Assembly: GCA_963778465.1 (NCBI GenBank)
Contig: CAVZUK010000003.1
Location: forward strand, 1,240,001 to 1,304,000
Length of the DNA: 64,000 bases
Reading direction: 5' to 3'
Origin: CAVZBW01 sp963778465
GTDB taxonomy: Bacteria > Actinomycetota > Acidimicrobiia > Acidimicrobiales > RAAP-2
Below, piece after piece: positions 1 to 9,055 of the stretch. Each line of letters opens with the position of its first letter. The stretch's first letter is position 1. The translations under genes were made by a program, and so were the position numbers. The notes beneath the pieces were generated by a model that ran no database searches, was not told where the DNA came from, and saw only the letters and a program-made list of their open reading frames with translations.

Positions 1-525
1 GTCCCACCCGCTGAAGTCGGACCACTGGGGCAAGGTGTAGCTCGGCCCGCAGGCACTGGTGTACGAGGTCTGGCCGTTTGGACAATCGGGCGGCGCGGAG
101 GCGCTCGGAGGGCTCTTCGCCTTGACGGTGGGAGCGGTCCAGGGCGCCGCGGGTGGGGCGACCGCCGGAGCGGAAGGAACGGCGGTCGGCGGCGGCGACA
201 CCGTGGTCGTGGACGGGACGGTCGTCGTGCTCGGGGGGACCGTCGTGGTCGTGGACGGGACGGTCGTCGTGCTCGGGGGGACCGTCGTGCTCGTCGACGG
301 GACGGTGGTCGTGCTCCGGGGAACCGTCGTGCTCGTGGGCGGGACGGTGGTCGTGCTCGAGGGGGCGGTTGCCGGCACCGGGGACGGCACTGCGGCCGCC
401 GGGACTTCCCCTTCGACCGCAACGACGGCAGGGGTGAGCAGGACCAGTGCCGCGAACGGCACCGTGTACCGCAGAGCCCGGGCGGCACCAACCCTCTTGA
501 CCGTGGGTACCCGCGTGAAGGTCAT
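1..525 (-). CDS. Secreted Thr/Pro-repeat protein, C-terminus beyond window
   Basis: Read on the minus strand from an ATG at 525-523, open without a stop to base 1 (175 residues seen). The N-terminus is basic, then has a hydrophobic stretch (about residues 22-37) that looks like a signal peptide. This is followed by a low-complexity linker of repeated STTTVP-type heptads (about residues 55-108) and then an Ala/Pro-rich stretch. After the linker a new domain starts with Cys residues (CPNGQTSY, then SACGP), but its identity lies outside the window. GGAGGAG directly precedes the ATG and AGGAG lies 11 bases upstream. Such Thr/Pro linkers are typical of actinobacterial exported, wall-associated proteins. 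The plus-strand reading of the same DNA gives Val/Gly repeats and is a shadow. Confidence 0.75.
   Translation of the reverse strand, partial: MTFTRVPTVKRVGAARALRYTVPFAALVLLTPAVVAVEGEVPAAAVPSPVPATAPSSTTTVPPTSTTVPRSTTTVPSTSTTVPPSTTTVPSTTTTVPPSTTTVPSTTTVSPPPTAVPSAPAVAPPAAPWTAPTVKAKSPPSASAPPDCPNGQTSYTSACGPSYTLPQWSDFSGWD
203..370. repeat. 42-bp tandem repeat coding Thr/Pro heptads
   Basis: Four imperfect copies with a 42-bp period begin near 203, 245, 287 and 329. Each encodes two heptads of the STTTVPP/STTTVPS type on the minus strand. The repeat lies within the secreted protein linker and may vary in copy number. Confidence 0.8.
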
Positions 526-963
526 CTCCTCCGAGCTCCTTGTAGTCGTCGAAGATGTTGGAACGGTAGCCCCGGCCTCGTTCGGGCAGAAAATTCGTTG
601 CGCTCGATGTGATCATTTCGTGAACAAGGCGATCACTCGGGGGACTCCTGAGCCCACTGCCTGAGATCCGTGGACTCAAGTGGCAGGTGTCGGCGGCGCC
701 ATGGAGAATGTCGCTTGGGTGCAGGATCTTCGCCCTGGAGGGCTCCCCATGCCGGCCGGGTCCTCCGGCTCAGTGAAGGCTTCGACGGCGATTGGACATG
801 TCGGCGGGCAACTGCGAAGGGCAGGCGACGCGCTGGCTTGTTCGTGAATATTGAGTGAATACCTGCTCCATTTGACGCAGGAAGGAAGCAGTTTCTACAG
901 TTCGCACACCGGCCATTGCACGGCTTCTCGAGCAACTCAACGGGACACTGAGAGGCGCAAATT
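526..963. other. Intergenic region between divergent genes
   Basis: This 438-base gap separates the minus-strand secreted protein from the plus-strand patatin gene. It is less GC-rich near 590-640 and 840-960, as expected for divergent promoters. I see no convincing ORF, tRNA or known riboswitch consensus in it, and neither strand carries a recognisable c-di-AMP or c-di-GMP aptamer core. Confidence 0.5.
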
Positions 964-2388
964 ATGACTGCAACGGACACGCCAATTGGCACTGAATCGA
1001 CAAAACTGCCACGTGTGGCGATTGCCTGTCAAGGTGGTGGCAGCCATACCGCGTTCACGGCCGGAGTCCTCAAGCAACTCCTGGAATCGGGAACCTTGGC
1101 CCGGTACGAGCTCGTCGGGCTGAGTGGCACCTCTGGTGGGGCGGTCTGTGCGCTCCTGGCCTGGTGGGGCCTTCAGAGCGAGACTCCCGAGCGTGCCGCC
1201 TCCCTGGTAGAGGAGTTCTGGAGGGCCAACTCGGCCCGGACGCCGGTCGAGAAGATGGTCAACCAGACCCTGCTGTTCATGTCCGAAATGCAGAGCATCG
1301 GCCTCCTACCGTCGTCGACGCTGCATCATTCATTTTGGGCCGAGCTAGGGGCGGGGCAACTCCGTCAGCTGTTGTGTCGGTTCGTTGACTTCGACGCGAT
1401 CGATATCGATGTCGATCAGCGATATCCGATGCTCATACTCGACGCTATCAACGTCCACAATGGTAAGTCGAAGGAATTCAACAGCCATCACGAGCGGATC
1501 ACCGCGGAGACGATCCTGGCCTCGGCGGCCGTCCCCCCACTCTTCCGCGGTTCGCATGTCGGGCACGACTCGTTCTGGGACGGCCTCTTCGCACAGAATC
1601 CGCCAGTCCACGGTCTCCTGGGGGCCCAACCGGACGAGCTGTGGGTCATCCGCGTCCTTCGCCGCCAACAGGAGATGGAGCCCAGTCAGAGCGAGGAGGT
1701 CCACGATCGCGGCAGTGACCTCGTCGGCAGTCTCACGCTCTACCAGTCGTTGGCCTTCGTCGAGAAGATCAACCAACTCCTCGATTGCGGGATGCTGAAG
1801 CCCGAGTCGGAGTACCGCCCGGTGATCGTGCGGACGATCGAACTGACCCGATTCAAGGACCAGGGCGGGATCGGTGCGGTCTCGAGGCTCAACCGGGACG
1901 ATCGCTTCATCGAGGACCTCATCGCTCATGGGGTCGAACGCACGCAGGAGTTTCTCGCCGCCGTGGCGTTCGAGCGCGCCTGGCTGGAAGGGAACCTCGA
2001 CGCCTTGATGGGTCTGGTCGCGGACGATGCCGAGATCGTCTCGCAACCACCGCTTCCAGAACCGGGCCAGTTCCGGGCCAAGCAACTCCGTCCGATGTTG
2101 CAGCGATCGCTCGCCCAGGGTGTCCGGATGGATCTGACACACCGGCAGACGACGAAGAGCCGTGTTTCGTGGCGCATGCGGTATCCCATTGGTGGGGGAG
2201 AAGGACTCGAAGGCCAGGCCGCCGCTACCTTCAAGCAGGGAAGGCTCACCCGGCTGGATCTCGGACCCGCCGTACCGAGCTGGTACCCGGAGAACGAGCG
2301 CCGGAGGCCGGTCGGGCACGGCAACGGCCGGTCGGCGCCGGACGTTGGAGGCTCCAGCGCCCCAGGGCCCCGCTCGTCACCGGCTTGA
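964..2388 (+). CDS. Patatin-like phospholipase with C-terminal SnoaL-like domain
   Basis: 474-residue predicted lipid acyl hydrolase. The patatin oxyanion-hole motif GGGSH is at residues 24-28, the nucleophile elbow GTSGG at 55-59 (Ser57) and the dyad Asp in WDG at about 206. The N-terminal 300 residues form the patatin unit. Residues from about 330 (the stretch around FERAWLEGNLDALM) look like a SnoaL/NTF2-type domain, a less common addition. No signal peptide is visible, so it probably acts in the cytoplasm or at the membrane. The gene stands alone, converging on the 2H phosphoesterase 17 bp downstream. Substrate unknown. Confidence 0.85.
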   Translation: MTATDTPIGTESTKLPRVAIACQGGGSHTAFTAGVLKQLLESGTLARYELVGLSGTSGGAVCALLAWWGLQSETPERAASLVEEFWRANSARTPVEKMVNQTLLFMSEMQSIGLLPSSTLHHSFWAELGAGQLRQLLCRFVDFDAIDIDVDQRYPMLILDAINVHNGKSKEFNSHHERITAETILASAAVPPLFRGSHVGHDSFWDGLFAQNPPVHGLLGAQPDELWVIRVLRRQQEMEPSQSEEVHDRGSDLVGSLTLYQSLAFVEKINQLLDCGMLKPESEYRPVIVRTIELTRFKDQGGIGAVSRLNRDDRFIEDLIAHGVERTQEFLAAVAFERAWLEGNLDALMGLVADDAEIVSQPPLPEPGQFRAKQLRPMLQRSLAQGVRMDLTHRQTTKSRVSWRMRYPIGGGEGLEGQAAATFKQGRLTRLDLGPAVPSWYPENERRRPVGHGNGRSAPDVGGSSAPGPRSSPA

Positions 2389-2405
2389 CGGAGACTCGGT
2401 CGGCG

Positions 2406-3044
2406 CTACCCGTTGCCCGGGTTGGTGGGCGGAGGAGGCTCCCGCCGCCGGCAGCCGAAGGGCAGAGCCTCATCGCTTTCATCGGCCACGACGAGATGGA
2501 GCGAATCAAAGGTCATGCCAACCGAACCGGGGTCGTCGTCTGGGATCCGCTCGGAAGGGGCGATCCAGCGCAAGGTGATATGGGGAATGAAGCTCTCCTT
2601 GCCCGCCACCTCGAACCCGGCCGTGTCGAGTGCCAGGACGACGTCGCGCCGGAGCTCTGCGAGGTGATCGGCGTCGACCAACGCGAAGACGGGGTCTCCC
2701 CTCGGATTGCCTCCTCCGGAGAAGCGGCCGAGACCGCCGACCGAGCCCTCCAGGGGAAACCAATCCTGTGCCAGGTGGAGAAGGGTCTCTCGGAGACCCA
2801 CCAGGTTGGCGATCTGATCTGGCTCGAGCACGGCCAGGCTGAGATGGAGTTCGTCCCTCGGGACGCCGCCCGGACGCGCCAGGTGACGCGCGGCCGTTGC
2901 GTCGGGAAACAGCGCCACCATCGCGCCGAGGTCGTGTCGCGTCGGCGGTCGATCGTGCCAGAGCCGATCGCCGTGCCTCGCGGCCAAGCGGTCGTCTTCT
3001 CCGCCCGGGCGGTCTCTGCTCGCCGTGAGGTGGTGGTCGGTCAT
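2406..3044 (-). CDS. 2H phosphoesterase / 2'-5' RNA ligase family protein
   Basis: Minus-strand protein of about 212 residues from the ATG at 3044. Both 2H motifs are visible: HLSL (around residue 70) and HITL (around residue 150), the paired HxS/T signatures of LigT-like 2'-5' RNA ligases and cyclic phosphodiesterases. The segment GAMVALFPD matches the start of the family fold, which in relatives is often preceded by a short extension. For that reason I keep the upstream ATG; an internal ATG at 2921 would give 171 residues. No Shine-Dalgarno decides the start. Likely acts on 2',3'-cyclic or 2'-5' phosphodiester bonds; the physiological substrate is unknown. Confidence 0.75.
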   Translation of the reverse strand: MTDHHLTASRDRPGGEDDRLAARHGDRLWHDRPPTRHDLGAMVALFPDATAARHLARPGGVPRDELHLSLAVLEPDQIANLVGLRETLLHLAQDWFPLEGSVGGLGRFSGGGNPRGDPVFALVDADHLAELRRDVVLALDTAGFEVAGKESFIPHITLRWIAPSERIPDDDPGSVGMTFDSLHLVVADESDEALPFGCRRREPPPPTNPGNG

Positions 3045-3179
3045 CGGTCGAATCGCTCCGCAGCTCCACGTCGGTCTCGAGGCACTTTGAAGCGAGGCTT
3101 GGAAGCTGTCAATACGAGATCGTCGTCCGTCGCGAGCGGGTGGTGGCTTCGACACGGGCCACCCACCAGTTGTTGAGCC

Positions 3180-5294
3180 ATGCGACGCGCCGCTCCAGAG
3201 GGTCGCCCCGGGCGTGATGTCGCCCGCATCCTCCGAGGCGAGGGTGGCGCCCGGAGGGGCGTCGGCCCCCTGGGATCGCGAGGCCGTCTGTGGATCAGCG
3301 CGCTGGCCACCGCCACGTTGGTGGGCGTGTTGCTGCACGTGCTCCATACCGTCCTCGGCCTCGGGGGTACCGGCCTCGAGGGCATCGTCGTCGGATGGGA
3401 CTACCCGATCGTCCTCGTGGGGGCCGCCGCCGTCTGTCTCGCTCGCGGGTGGTTCGGTTCCGGGGAGCGGGGGGTCTGGCTGGCGCTGGGACTGGCTCTC
3501 GTCGTCTCGTTCGGAGGCGACCTCTACGACATCGTGGTCTACGGCCCGACCGCTCAACCCCCGCTCGCCGCGCCGGCCGACCTCATGTACCTGGCCTTCT
3601 ATCCGCTTGCCTACCTCGGCCTGCTGCTCCTCGTCGGCTCGAGGATCCGGCGGCTCCAGGTCAGCTACTGGCTCGAGGGGGCGCTCCAAGGTCTGGCGTG
3701 TGCCGCCCTGCTCGCCGCCTTCGTCGACCAGCCGATCGTCGCCCATTGCTGTCAGGCGGTGAGCCCGTCCATCGAGGCCACACGTCTGACCTATCCGGTG
3801 GCGGACCTGGTCCTGTTGGCGTTGGTGCTCACGGCGTTCGCTCTTTGCCGGTGGCGCCCGGGGAGGACGTTCACCCTCTTGGGCGTCGGCTTGATCGTGA
3901 GCGCCGCCGCGAGCACCTGGTACCTGTATGCGCAGGCAACGGGAGGGTACGTGGACGGACGGCCCCTCGATTCGCTCTGGCCCCTGGCGGCACTGCTCCT
4001 GGCGCTCGCCGCCTGGCAGTCGTCGGATCACCGGCCGGTGAGTCGCCTCGAGGGCTGGCCGCTGGCCGTCACGCCCTTGCTGTGTGCCCTGGCCGCGCTC
4101 GTCCTGTTCCTGTACGACCACTTCGTCCGCCTCGACGCGATAGCCGTCTTCTTGGCCGGCGCGACGTTGGCGGTGGCGCTGTTGCGTCTGGCCCTTTCCT
4201 TCGGAGAGCACCTCGGCCTGCTCAAGGCCAGCCGAACCGAGGCCCTCTACGATCCCCTCACCGGTCTCGGCAACCGGCGCAAGCTGTTGAGCGACCTCCG
4301 GGAGGATGCCGCCGCCGCCAGCCCGTCGGCGCCTCTGGTCGTGGCGATCTTCGACCTCAACCGGTTCAAGCACTACAACGACACCTACGGGCACCTCGCC
4401 GGGGACGTCCTCCTGGCCTGGCTGGGGCGGAGGTTTGCCGATCATCTGGAACCCGGTGATCTCGGCTACCGGATGGGGGGCGACGAATTCTGTGCACTGC
4501 TGCATCCTCCGGTGTCGAATATCGACGCGCAGGTCGTCGTCCCCGTTTCTCGAGCATTCTCCGAGCGGGGCAGCGGCTTCGGCGTCGACGGATCTCACGG
4601 ATCGGTCCGGTTGCCCGAGGAGACCGCCGACGTCTTCGAAGCGTTGCAGATAGCTGACCAGCGCATGTATGTGCACAAGGAAGCTGCGCATCTCCACGAC
4701 GGGCCTCCGCCCGAAGTCACGGTCGAGCGTCTGGCCGAACGCTCGTCGGAGCCCGACCTCGGCACGGAGTTGGACACCGTCCCAGCGCTGGCAGTCGCGT
4801 TGGCTCGGCGTCTCGCGATGTCCGAACCCGACGTGTCGACGATCCGTGAGGCCGCCCGGTGGCGCGACGTCGGCATGGCGGCGATCCCGAGCGCCATCCT
4901 CACCAAGCCCACCTCGCTCGACGCCGAAGAGTTGCGCTTCGCGCGCCTCGGTCCGGTCATCGGCGAGTACATCATCGGGCGCCGCCCGGGCTCGAGGGCA
5001 GTGGCCCGCGTGGTGCGCCATACGCACGAGCGCTTCGACGGCAGCGGCTACCCGGACCACCTGGCGGGCGACGCCATTCCCCTCGGAGCGCGAGTCATCG
5101 CCGTCTGCGCGGCCTTCGGAGGACTGGTCGCGGGTCGCCCCGGCCGAGGACCCTTCGACTCGTCAGACGCCCTCGAGGTCATCCGTCGCAGCGCCGGCAG
5201 CCGCTTCGATCCTGTCTGCGTGGAGTCCCTTGCGGCCGTGGCGGCCGCACGATCATCGGCCACGAGGGAATCGACCCTTGCGGCCGAGGGGTGA
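3180..5294 (+). CDS. Membrane diguanylate cyclase with degenerate HD-GYP domain
   Basis: 704 residues. The first ~340 are mostly hydrophobic and form about 8-10 membrane helices (MASE-like sensor). A GGDEF domain follows with an intact GGDEF signature at about residues 432-436 and no RxxD inhibitory site just upstream. The C-terminal ~180 residues resemble an HD-GYP domain. The GYP part (FDGSGYP, about 619-625) is preserved, but the catalytic HD...K is replaced by RDVGM (about 561-565), so phosphodiesterase activity is doubtful. Predicted role: c-di-GMP synthesis in response to a membrane signal, with the HD-GYP-like part regulatory. The start could be downstream of 3180, since the first 30 residues are Arg/Gly-rich and atypical. 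Confidence 0.85.
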   Translation: MRRAAPEGRPGRDVARILRGEGGARRGVGPLGSRGRLWISALATATLVGVLLHVLHTVLGLGGTGLEGIVVGWDYPIVLVGAAAVCLARGWFGSGERGVWLALGLALVVSFGGDLYDIVVYGPTAQPPLAAPADLMYLAFYPLAYLGLLLLVGSRIRRLQVSYWLEGALQGLACAALLAAFVDQPIVAHCCQAVSPSIEATRLTYPVADLVLLALVLTAFALCRWRPGRTFTLLGVGLIVSAAASTWYLYAQATGGYVDGRPLDSLWPLAALLLALAAWQSSDHRPVSRLEGWPLAVTPLLCALAALVLFLYDHFVRLDAIAVFLAGATLAVALLRLALSFGEHLGLLKASRTEALYDPLTGLGNRRKLLSDLREDAAAASPSAPLVVAIFDLNRFKHYNDTYGHLAGDVLLAWLGRRFADHLEPGDLGYRMGGDEFCALLHPPVSNIDAQVVVPVSRAFSERGSGFGVDGSHGSVRLPEETADVFEALQIADQRMYVHKEAAHLHDGPPPEVTVERLAERSSEPDLGTELDTVPALAVALARRLAMSEPDVSTIREAARWRDVGMAAIPSAILTKPTSLDAEELRFARLGPVIGEYIIGRRPGSRAVARVVRHTHERFDGSGYPDHLAGDAIPLGARVIAVCAAFGGLVAGRPGRGPFDSSDALEVIRRSAGSRFDPVCVESLAAVAAARSSATRESTLAAEG

Positions 5295-5368
5295 AGCCCC
5301 TCCGTGGCGACGAGAGCGAGACGGTGCTGTCCGAGAGGTCCTCGCGCCGCGTGGACCAACGCCGGGAA

Positions 5369-6830
5369 TCAGGCGTGGATCGGCGGTCGCCGGTTGGCCC
5401 AGGGCCGCACCGACTCGAGCTGGGAGGCGAGCCGGATCAGGAGGTCCTCCCGGCCGTAGGCGGCGACCAGTTGGACGCCGACGGGGAGGTCGTCGGGCGT
5501 CCAGTGCAACGGGAGCGAGACGGCGGGCTGGCCGGTGGCGTTGAACGGCGCCACGAAGCGGGTCAGCGCGCCCATCATCGCCGCCAGCCGACCGGCGTCC
5601 GCGTCGGGCGCCATGACGCCGAGGAGCGGCGGCGGTTGGGTGGTGGTCGGCGTGAGGAGGAGGTCGAACCCGTCCGCCCACCACGCGCACACCCGGCGTG
5701 CCCAGGCGTACATCTTCTCGAGGCCGGCGAGGTACTCGGTCGCGGTGACCCCCGCCACCGCGTGGATCAGCGCCCGGTTGGAGGGCTCGAGCTCGTCGGG
5801 GTCGATCGGCTGACCCAACGCCTCGCCGAGTCGCTCGACGTCGCGTCGCACCCCCGTGCCCCACACCACCGCGCTCACCTCGGCCATCACCGGTTCGCGG
5901 AGCGCACTCGGGTAGGCGTCCTCGACCGAGTGGCCGACCTCCTCGAGCAGCCGCGCGACGATCTCGGCGGCCGCACGGGACTCCGGGTCGACGGGCGTGT
6001 CGGGGAGCTCGGCGCAGACGCCGATGCGCAGCCGACCGGGGTCCGCGCCTACCTCGCTCGTGTAGGGCCGGCTCGGGGGCGGCGCGAACGTAGGGGTCGC
6101 CCGGCCAGGGCCGGCACGCCGCGTCGAGCAGCGCCGCCGTGTCCCGCACGCTGCGGGTGAGCACGCTCTCGTTCGTCACCGGACCCCAAAGCTCGCCGAG
6201 CTCCGGCCCGAGCGACGTGCGCGCCCGGGTCGGCTTGAGCGCGACCAGCCCGCAGAAGCTGGCCGGGATGCGGATCGACCCGCCCATGTCGTTGCCGTGT
6301 GCCGAGGGCACGAGGCCGGCGGCCACCGCGGCGGCGGAGCCCCCGCTCGAGCCCCCGGGGGTGTGGTCGAGATGCCAGGGGTTGTGGGTCGCTCCGTAGG
6401 CCAGGGGCTCGGTGGTCGGGCCCATGGCCAGCTCCGGCAGGTTGGTCCGGCCGAGGATCACGAGGCCGGCGTCCCGGAAGTTGGTGGCCAGGTACGAGTC
6501 CCGGGGAGCGACGTAGCGGCGGTCCCGGAGCGCCCGCATGCCCACGTGGTACGGATCGCCGGCCGTCTGGCACACGGCGTCCTTCACGAGGAAGGGCACG
6601 CCGAGGAGGGGGGCGTGGCGTCGCCCCGCGCCGTTGCCAGCACCGCCCGCCAGCGCTTCGGCCTCCGCCCTGGCCCGTGCGTAGCGCGTGGTGATGACCG
6701 CGTTGACGATCGGGTTGACCCGTTCGATCCGCTCGATGGCCGCCTCTACGAGCTCGAGCGGGGTGCAGGATCCCGATCGGACGAGCTCCGCCTGGGCGAC
6801 CGCGTCGAGGCCCGCGAGGTCGTCGAGCAT
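5369..6830 (-). pseudogene. Amidase-signature enzyme, single frameshift
   Basis: Read from ATG 6830, this is a typical amidase-signature hydrolase: Lys83 in LVKDAV, the GGSSGGS loop with cis-Ser161, and the nucleophile Ser185 in GGSIRIP. The spacing matches GatA/FAAH enzymes. At about 6083-6090 the frame breaks after DPYV. Skipping one base restores a continuous family-like C-terminus (RLRIGVCAELPDTPVD onward) ending at the TGA at 5369-5371. The whole protein would be about 487 residues. It lacks GatB or GatC neighbours, so is more likely a catabolic amidase than GatCAB. The break is either a real inactivating insertion or a sequence error; everything else is intact. Confidence 0.8.
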
Positions 6831-6873
6831 GGCGGAATGCTTAGCTCAGGTGCGGTCACGACGCCGCAACGGC

Positions 6874-7788
6874 TCAGGACGCCGGAGGCGGCCGCTCCTC
6901 GACGACTCGGCGCAGGCCGTCGCGCCATCCGACGCGGCACGGCCCGGTCAGTGCGACTCGGCGGGTGGGGTCGCACACCATGCCTCGGTGGGATCCGGGG
7001 GCCTCGACGACGGTGCTCTTGGCCGGCAGGCCGGTGAGCTCCCCCAGGTAGGCGGTCCACTCCTGGATGGAGACCACCTCGTCCCCGCACCAATTGACGA
7101 TCGTGGCGGGGACGGTCGCCGCGGCCAGGAGCGCCTCGGTCTGCTCGTTGATGTCGTCCTGGAAGATCGGGCTGTAGGGGCAGGGATCACACCGAGCGGG
7201 CACGGGCATGCCCGCTCGGATGGCGTCGAGGTGGAAGGCCGGGAGGCCGCCGTTGGGTCCGTAGGAGGCGTTCATCCTGGCGATCACCGTCGGGATGCCG
7301 AACGCCCTCGCCGCGAAGCGCGCCACGGCCTCCTGCCCGATCTTTGACGCCTGGTACGTGGGTGCCCAGGGGGTGGCCGCCTCGCCCACGGGATCGCTCT
7401 CGACGAAGGCGTGGTACGGGTCGGCGTTGGCGCGATACACCGACGAGGTGGACATGACCAGCGCCGCTTTCACGCCGCGACAGTGCTGCATGATCAGGCC
7501 GGTGGCCTCGGCGTTGACCGCGATGGCGTAGTCGAAGTTGAGGTCGGTTCCCTGGTATGCGGCCAGGTGCAGCAGGTACGTGAAGTCGGTCGGGATCTGC
7601 CGGTAGTCCCCGCTGGCCAGGTCGCAGGGGAGGGCTTTGGCGCCGACGGCCTCGATCCGCTGGCGCGCCGCCGCGTCCTCGAACCTCGAGACGCCCCACA
7701 CCTCGTTGTCGCGGGCGAGGTAGGCGGTGAGCGGGTAGGCGATCTGACCGGCCGGGCCGGTCAGGAGGATCTTCTCGCCTCGGAGCAT
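6874..7788 (-). CDS. NAD-dependent epimerase/dehydratase family protein
   Basis: 304-residue extended SDR. The nucleotide-binding motif TGPAGQI is at residues 10-16, a Ser-rich STSSVY segment carries the catalytic Ser, and YQASK supplies the catalytic Tyr/Lys pair. The C-terminal half has the substrate-domain features VNWCGDE and WTAYLGEL. It is clearly paralogous to the gene at 62888-63808, which shares VNWGGDQVVSIEEW and WRDGLRR. It lies 18 bp downstream of the EthD-like gene on the same strand, suggesting co-transcription. Substrate unknown; sugar nucleotides are not implied by context. Confidence 0.85.
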   Translation of the reverse strand: MLRGEKILLTGPAGQIAYPLTAYLARDNEVWGVSRFEDAAARQRIEAVGAKALPCDLASGDYRQIPTDFTYLLHLAAYQGTDLNFDYAIAVNAEATGLIMQHCRGVKAALVMSTSSVYRANADPYHAFVESDPVGEAATPWAPTYQASKIGQEAVARFAARAFGIPTVIARMNASYGPNGGLPAFHLDAIRAGMPVPARCDPCPYSPIFQDDINEQTEALLAAATVPATIVNWCGDEVVSIQEWTAYLGELTGLPAKSTVVEAPGSHRGMVCDPTRRVALTGPCRVGWRDGLRRVVEERPPPAS

Positions 7789-7806
7789 CGAGGGCTCGGC
7801 TGCCGG

Positions 7807-8634
7807 CTAGCGCAGCTCGTCGACGTACTTGTCGGTGCCGATGGCCGTCCGCAGGAAGGGCGCGGCGAGCAGCAGGTCGGCCAGACCCGCCGACTCCACG
7901 GCCTCGGCGTAGGTCCGCACCTTGTCGAGTGCGCCGGGGACGTCGCCGTCGACGAAGAGGAGCTGCACGAGCCGGCCCCTCCCCCCGGCGGAGGAGCCCA
8001 GGTCCATCGGTACGTCGCGGGGACCTTCGTCGGGGCTGCTCGGCGTCCACGACGAGGCGATCTCGATCCCGGACCCGGCGAGCAGGTCGGGGAGGAACTT
8101 GGCTTCGAGCTCGCCGCGGAGCGCGTCGGCCGTTCCCGACTTGGCGTCCCACCACAGGGCGATCAACCCGTCGTAGCCGTGGTCGAGGGCGAGATCGACC
8201 GGGACCGGGTCCCTGTCGCGGTAGGCGGACCCGAGGTGGTTGAACATCGAGGTGTGCACGTGGGTGCGCTCGGCGAATCCGCGGCCGTGCGCGTACAGGT
8301 CTCGCACCTGGGGCGTGGCCCATCCCTCGAAGTGGTCCTTGTGGTGACCCTGCTCCACCCAGTAGATCGCGACGTAGCTGCCCGCGTCGTAGGGCCTGGC
8401 GATGGCGTTTTCGGGCCGGGGCCAGCGCAGGTCCTTGAGCGCACGGGTGGCGACCCAGCGGCTCCCGGCGAAGAGCCAGGGGCCGATCATGCAACCCGCG
8501 TAGAAGTGGTCTCGCTCGTACCACCGGTTGTAGGCGCGCTCGTAGCCCTCGTGGGGCTCGACCATGGTGAGCAGCATGCTGCCGACCTTGACCGGGTAGT
8601 CGTCGACTCCCCCCACCTCCAGCGGATAGGCCAT
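7807..8634 (-). CDS. EthD/dimeric alpha-beta-barrel-like protein of unknown function
   Basis: 275-residue cytoplasmic protein with no signal peptide. The N-terminal half (YERAYNRWYERDHFYAG) is reminiscent of EthD/ABM-type dimeric alpha-beta barrels, where a WY..DH element is common. A second barrel-like unit (GRLVQLLFVDGDVPGALDK) follows near the C-terminus. I do not recognise a named family. It sits directly upstream of the epimerase and likely shares its operon, suggesting a role in conversion of a small organic molecule. An inverted repeat at 8660-8679 sits just upstream of the ATG. Confidence 0.6.
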   Translation of the reverse strand: MAYPLEVGGVDDYPVKVGSMLLTMVEPHEGYERAYNRWYERDHFYAGCMIGPWLFAGSRWVATRALKDLRWPRPENAIARPYDAGSYVAIYWVEQGHHKDHFEGWATPQVRDLYAHGRGFAERTHVHTSMFNHLGSAYRDRDPVPVDLALDHGYDGLIALWWDAKSGTADALRGELEAKFLPDLLAGSGIEIASSWTPSSPDEGPRDVPMDLGSSAGGRGRLVQLLFVDGDVPGALDKVRTYAEAVESAGLADLLLAAPFLRTAIGTDKYVDELR

Positions 8635-9055
8635 GCCGCCCCTCCCTCCGATCGCATTTCTGACCCTGCGTCAGGTCAGCCAGACCGTATCAGGCCCCGA
8701 CCGTCGGTTCGAGCGGGATTCCGGGGCCAGATCCGGGCTCCCCATGAGCCGGCGAAACCCGCCGGCGAGCGATCCGATGGTTCCTACATCAAGAATGCAA
8801 CGAACCTCGTTGGCCGTCGGGTGGCAGGTTCGGCAACGAGGCCGGCACCCGTCGCGACGAGGAAGCGTCGCAATTCGGTCACGAACTCTCCACCCCTGCC
8901 GCACGACACGCGCCCAGGGGTGCGCGCCTGTCGCAGTTAACGCTCCGTATATGGACGCGGGAGGAGCCACGGACTTACGATCGAGTTGAGCAGTTCGAAC
9001 GCATCTGGCCAGTTGCATCCTCTCTCCCACGTCCCTCCAAGCGAGGACCCCGGCC
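8635..9055. other. Intergenic region, divergent genes
   Basis: 421 bases between the EthD-like gene and the glycosyltransferase gene. Besides the inverted repeat at 8660-8679 I see no coding signal on either strand, no tRNA and no terminator. It presumably holds two divergent promoters. Confidence 0.5.
8660..8679. promoter_or_regulatory. Inverted repeat, operator-like
   Basis: CTGACC and GGTCAG form a perfect 6-bp inverted repeat separated by 8 bases. A TGAC-n5-GTCA palindrome (8661-8673) overlaps it. It lies 26-45 bases upstream of the ATG at 8634 on the minus strand, the right place for a TetR/GntR-type operator. No cognate regulator is adjacent. Confidence 0.4.

Noticed and set aside
59..664. 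Plus-strand frame with Val/Gly-rich repeats
   Set aside because: It is the antisense of the Thr/Pro-repeat protein; the minus strand has the signal peptide, start signal and sensible composition.
526..900. Possible c-di-AMP or c-di-GMP riboswitch upstream of the secreted protein or patatin gene
   Set aside because: GGGG/CCC-rich hairpins are present but the conserved aptamer core sequences are not recognisable on either strand.
1785..3176. Long plus-strand frame across the patatin and 2H genes
   Set aside because: Arg/Pro/Gly-rich with no family-like segment; a frame shadow caused by high GC.
2406..5060. 884-residue minus-strand frame covering the diguanylate cyclase
   Set aside because: Only its last ~212 residues (2H phosphoesterase) look like protein; the rest is Arg/Gln/Asp-rich antisense of the GGDEF gene.
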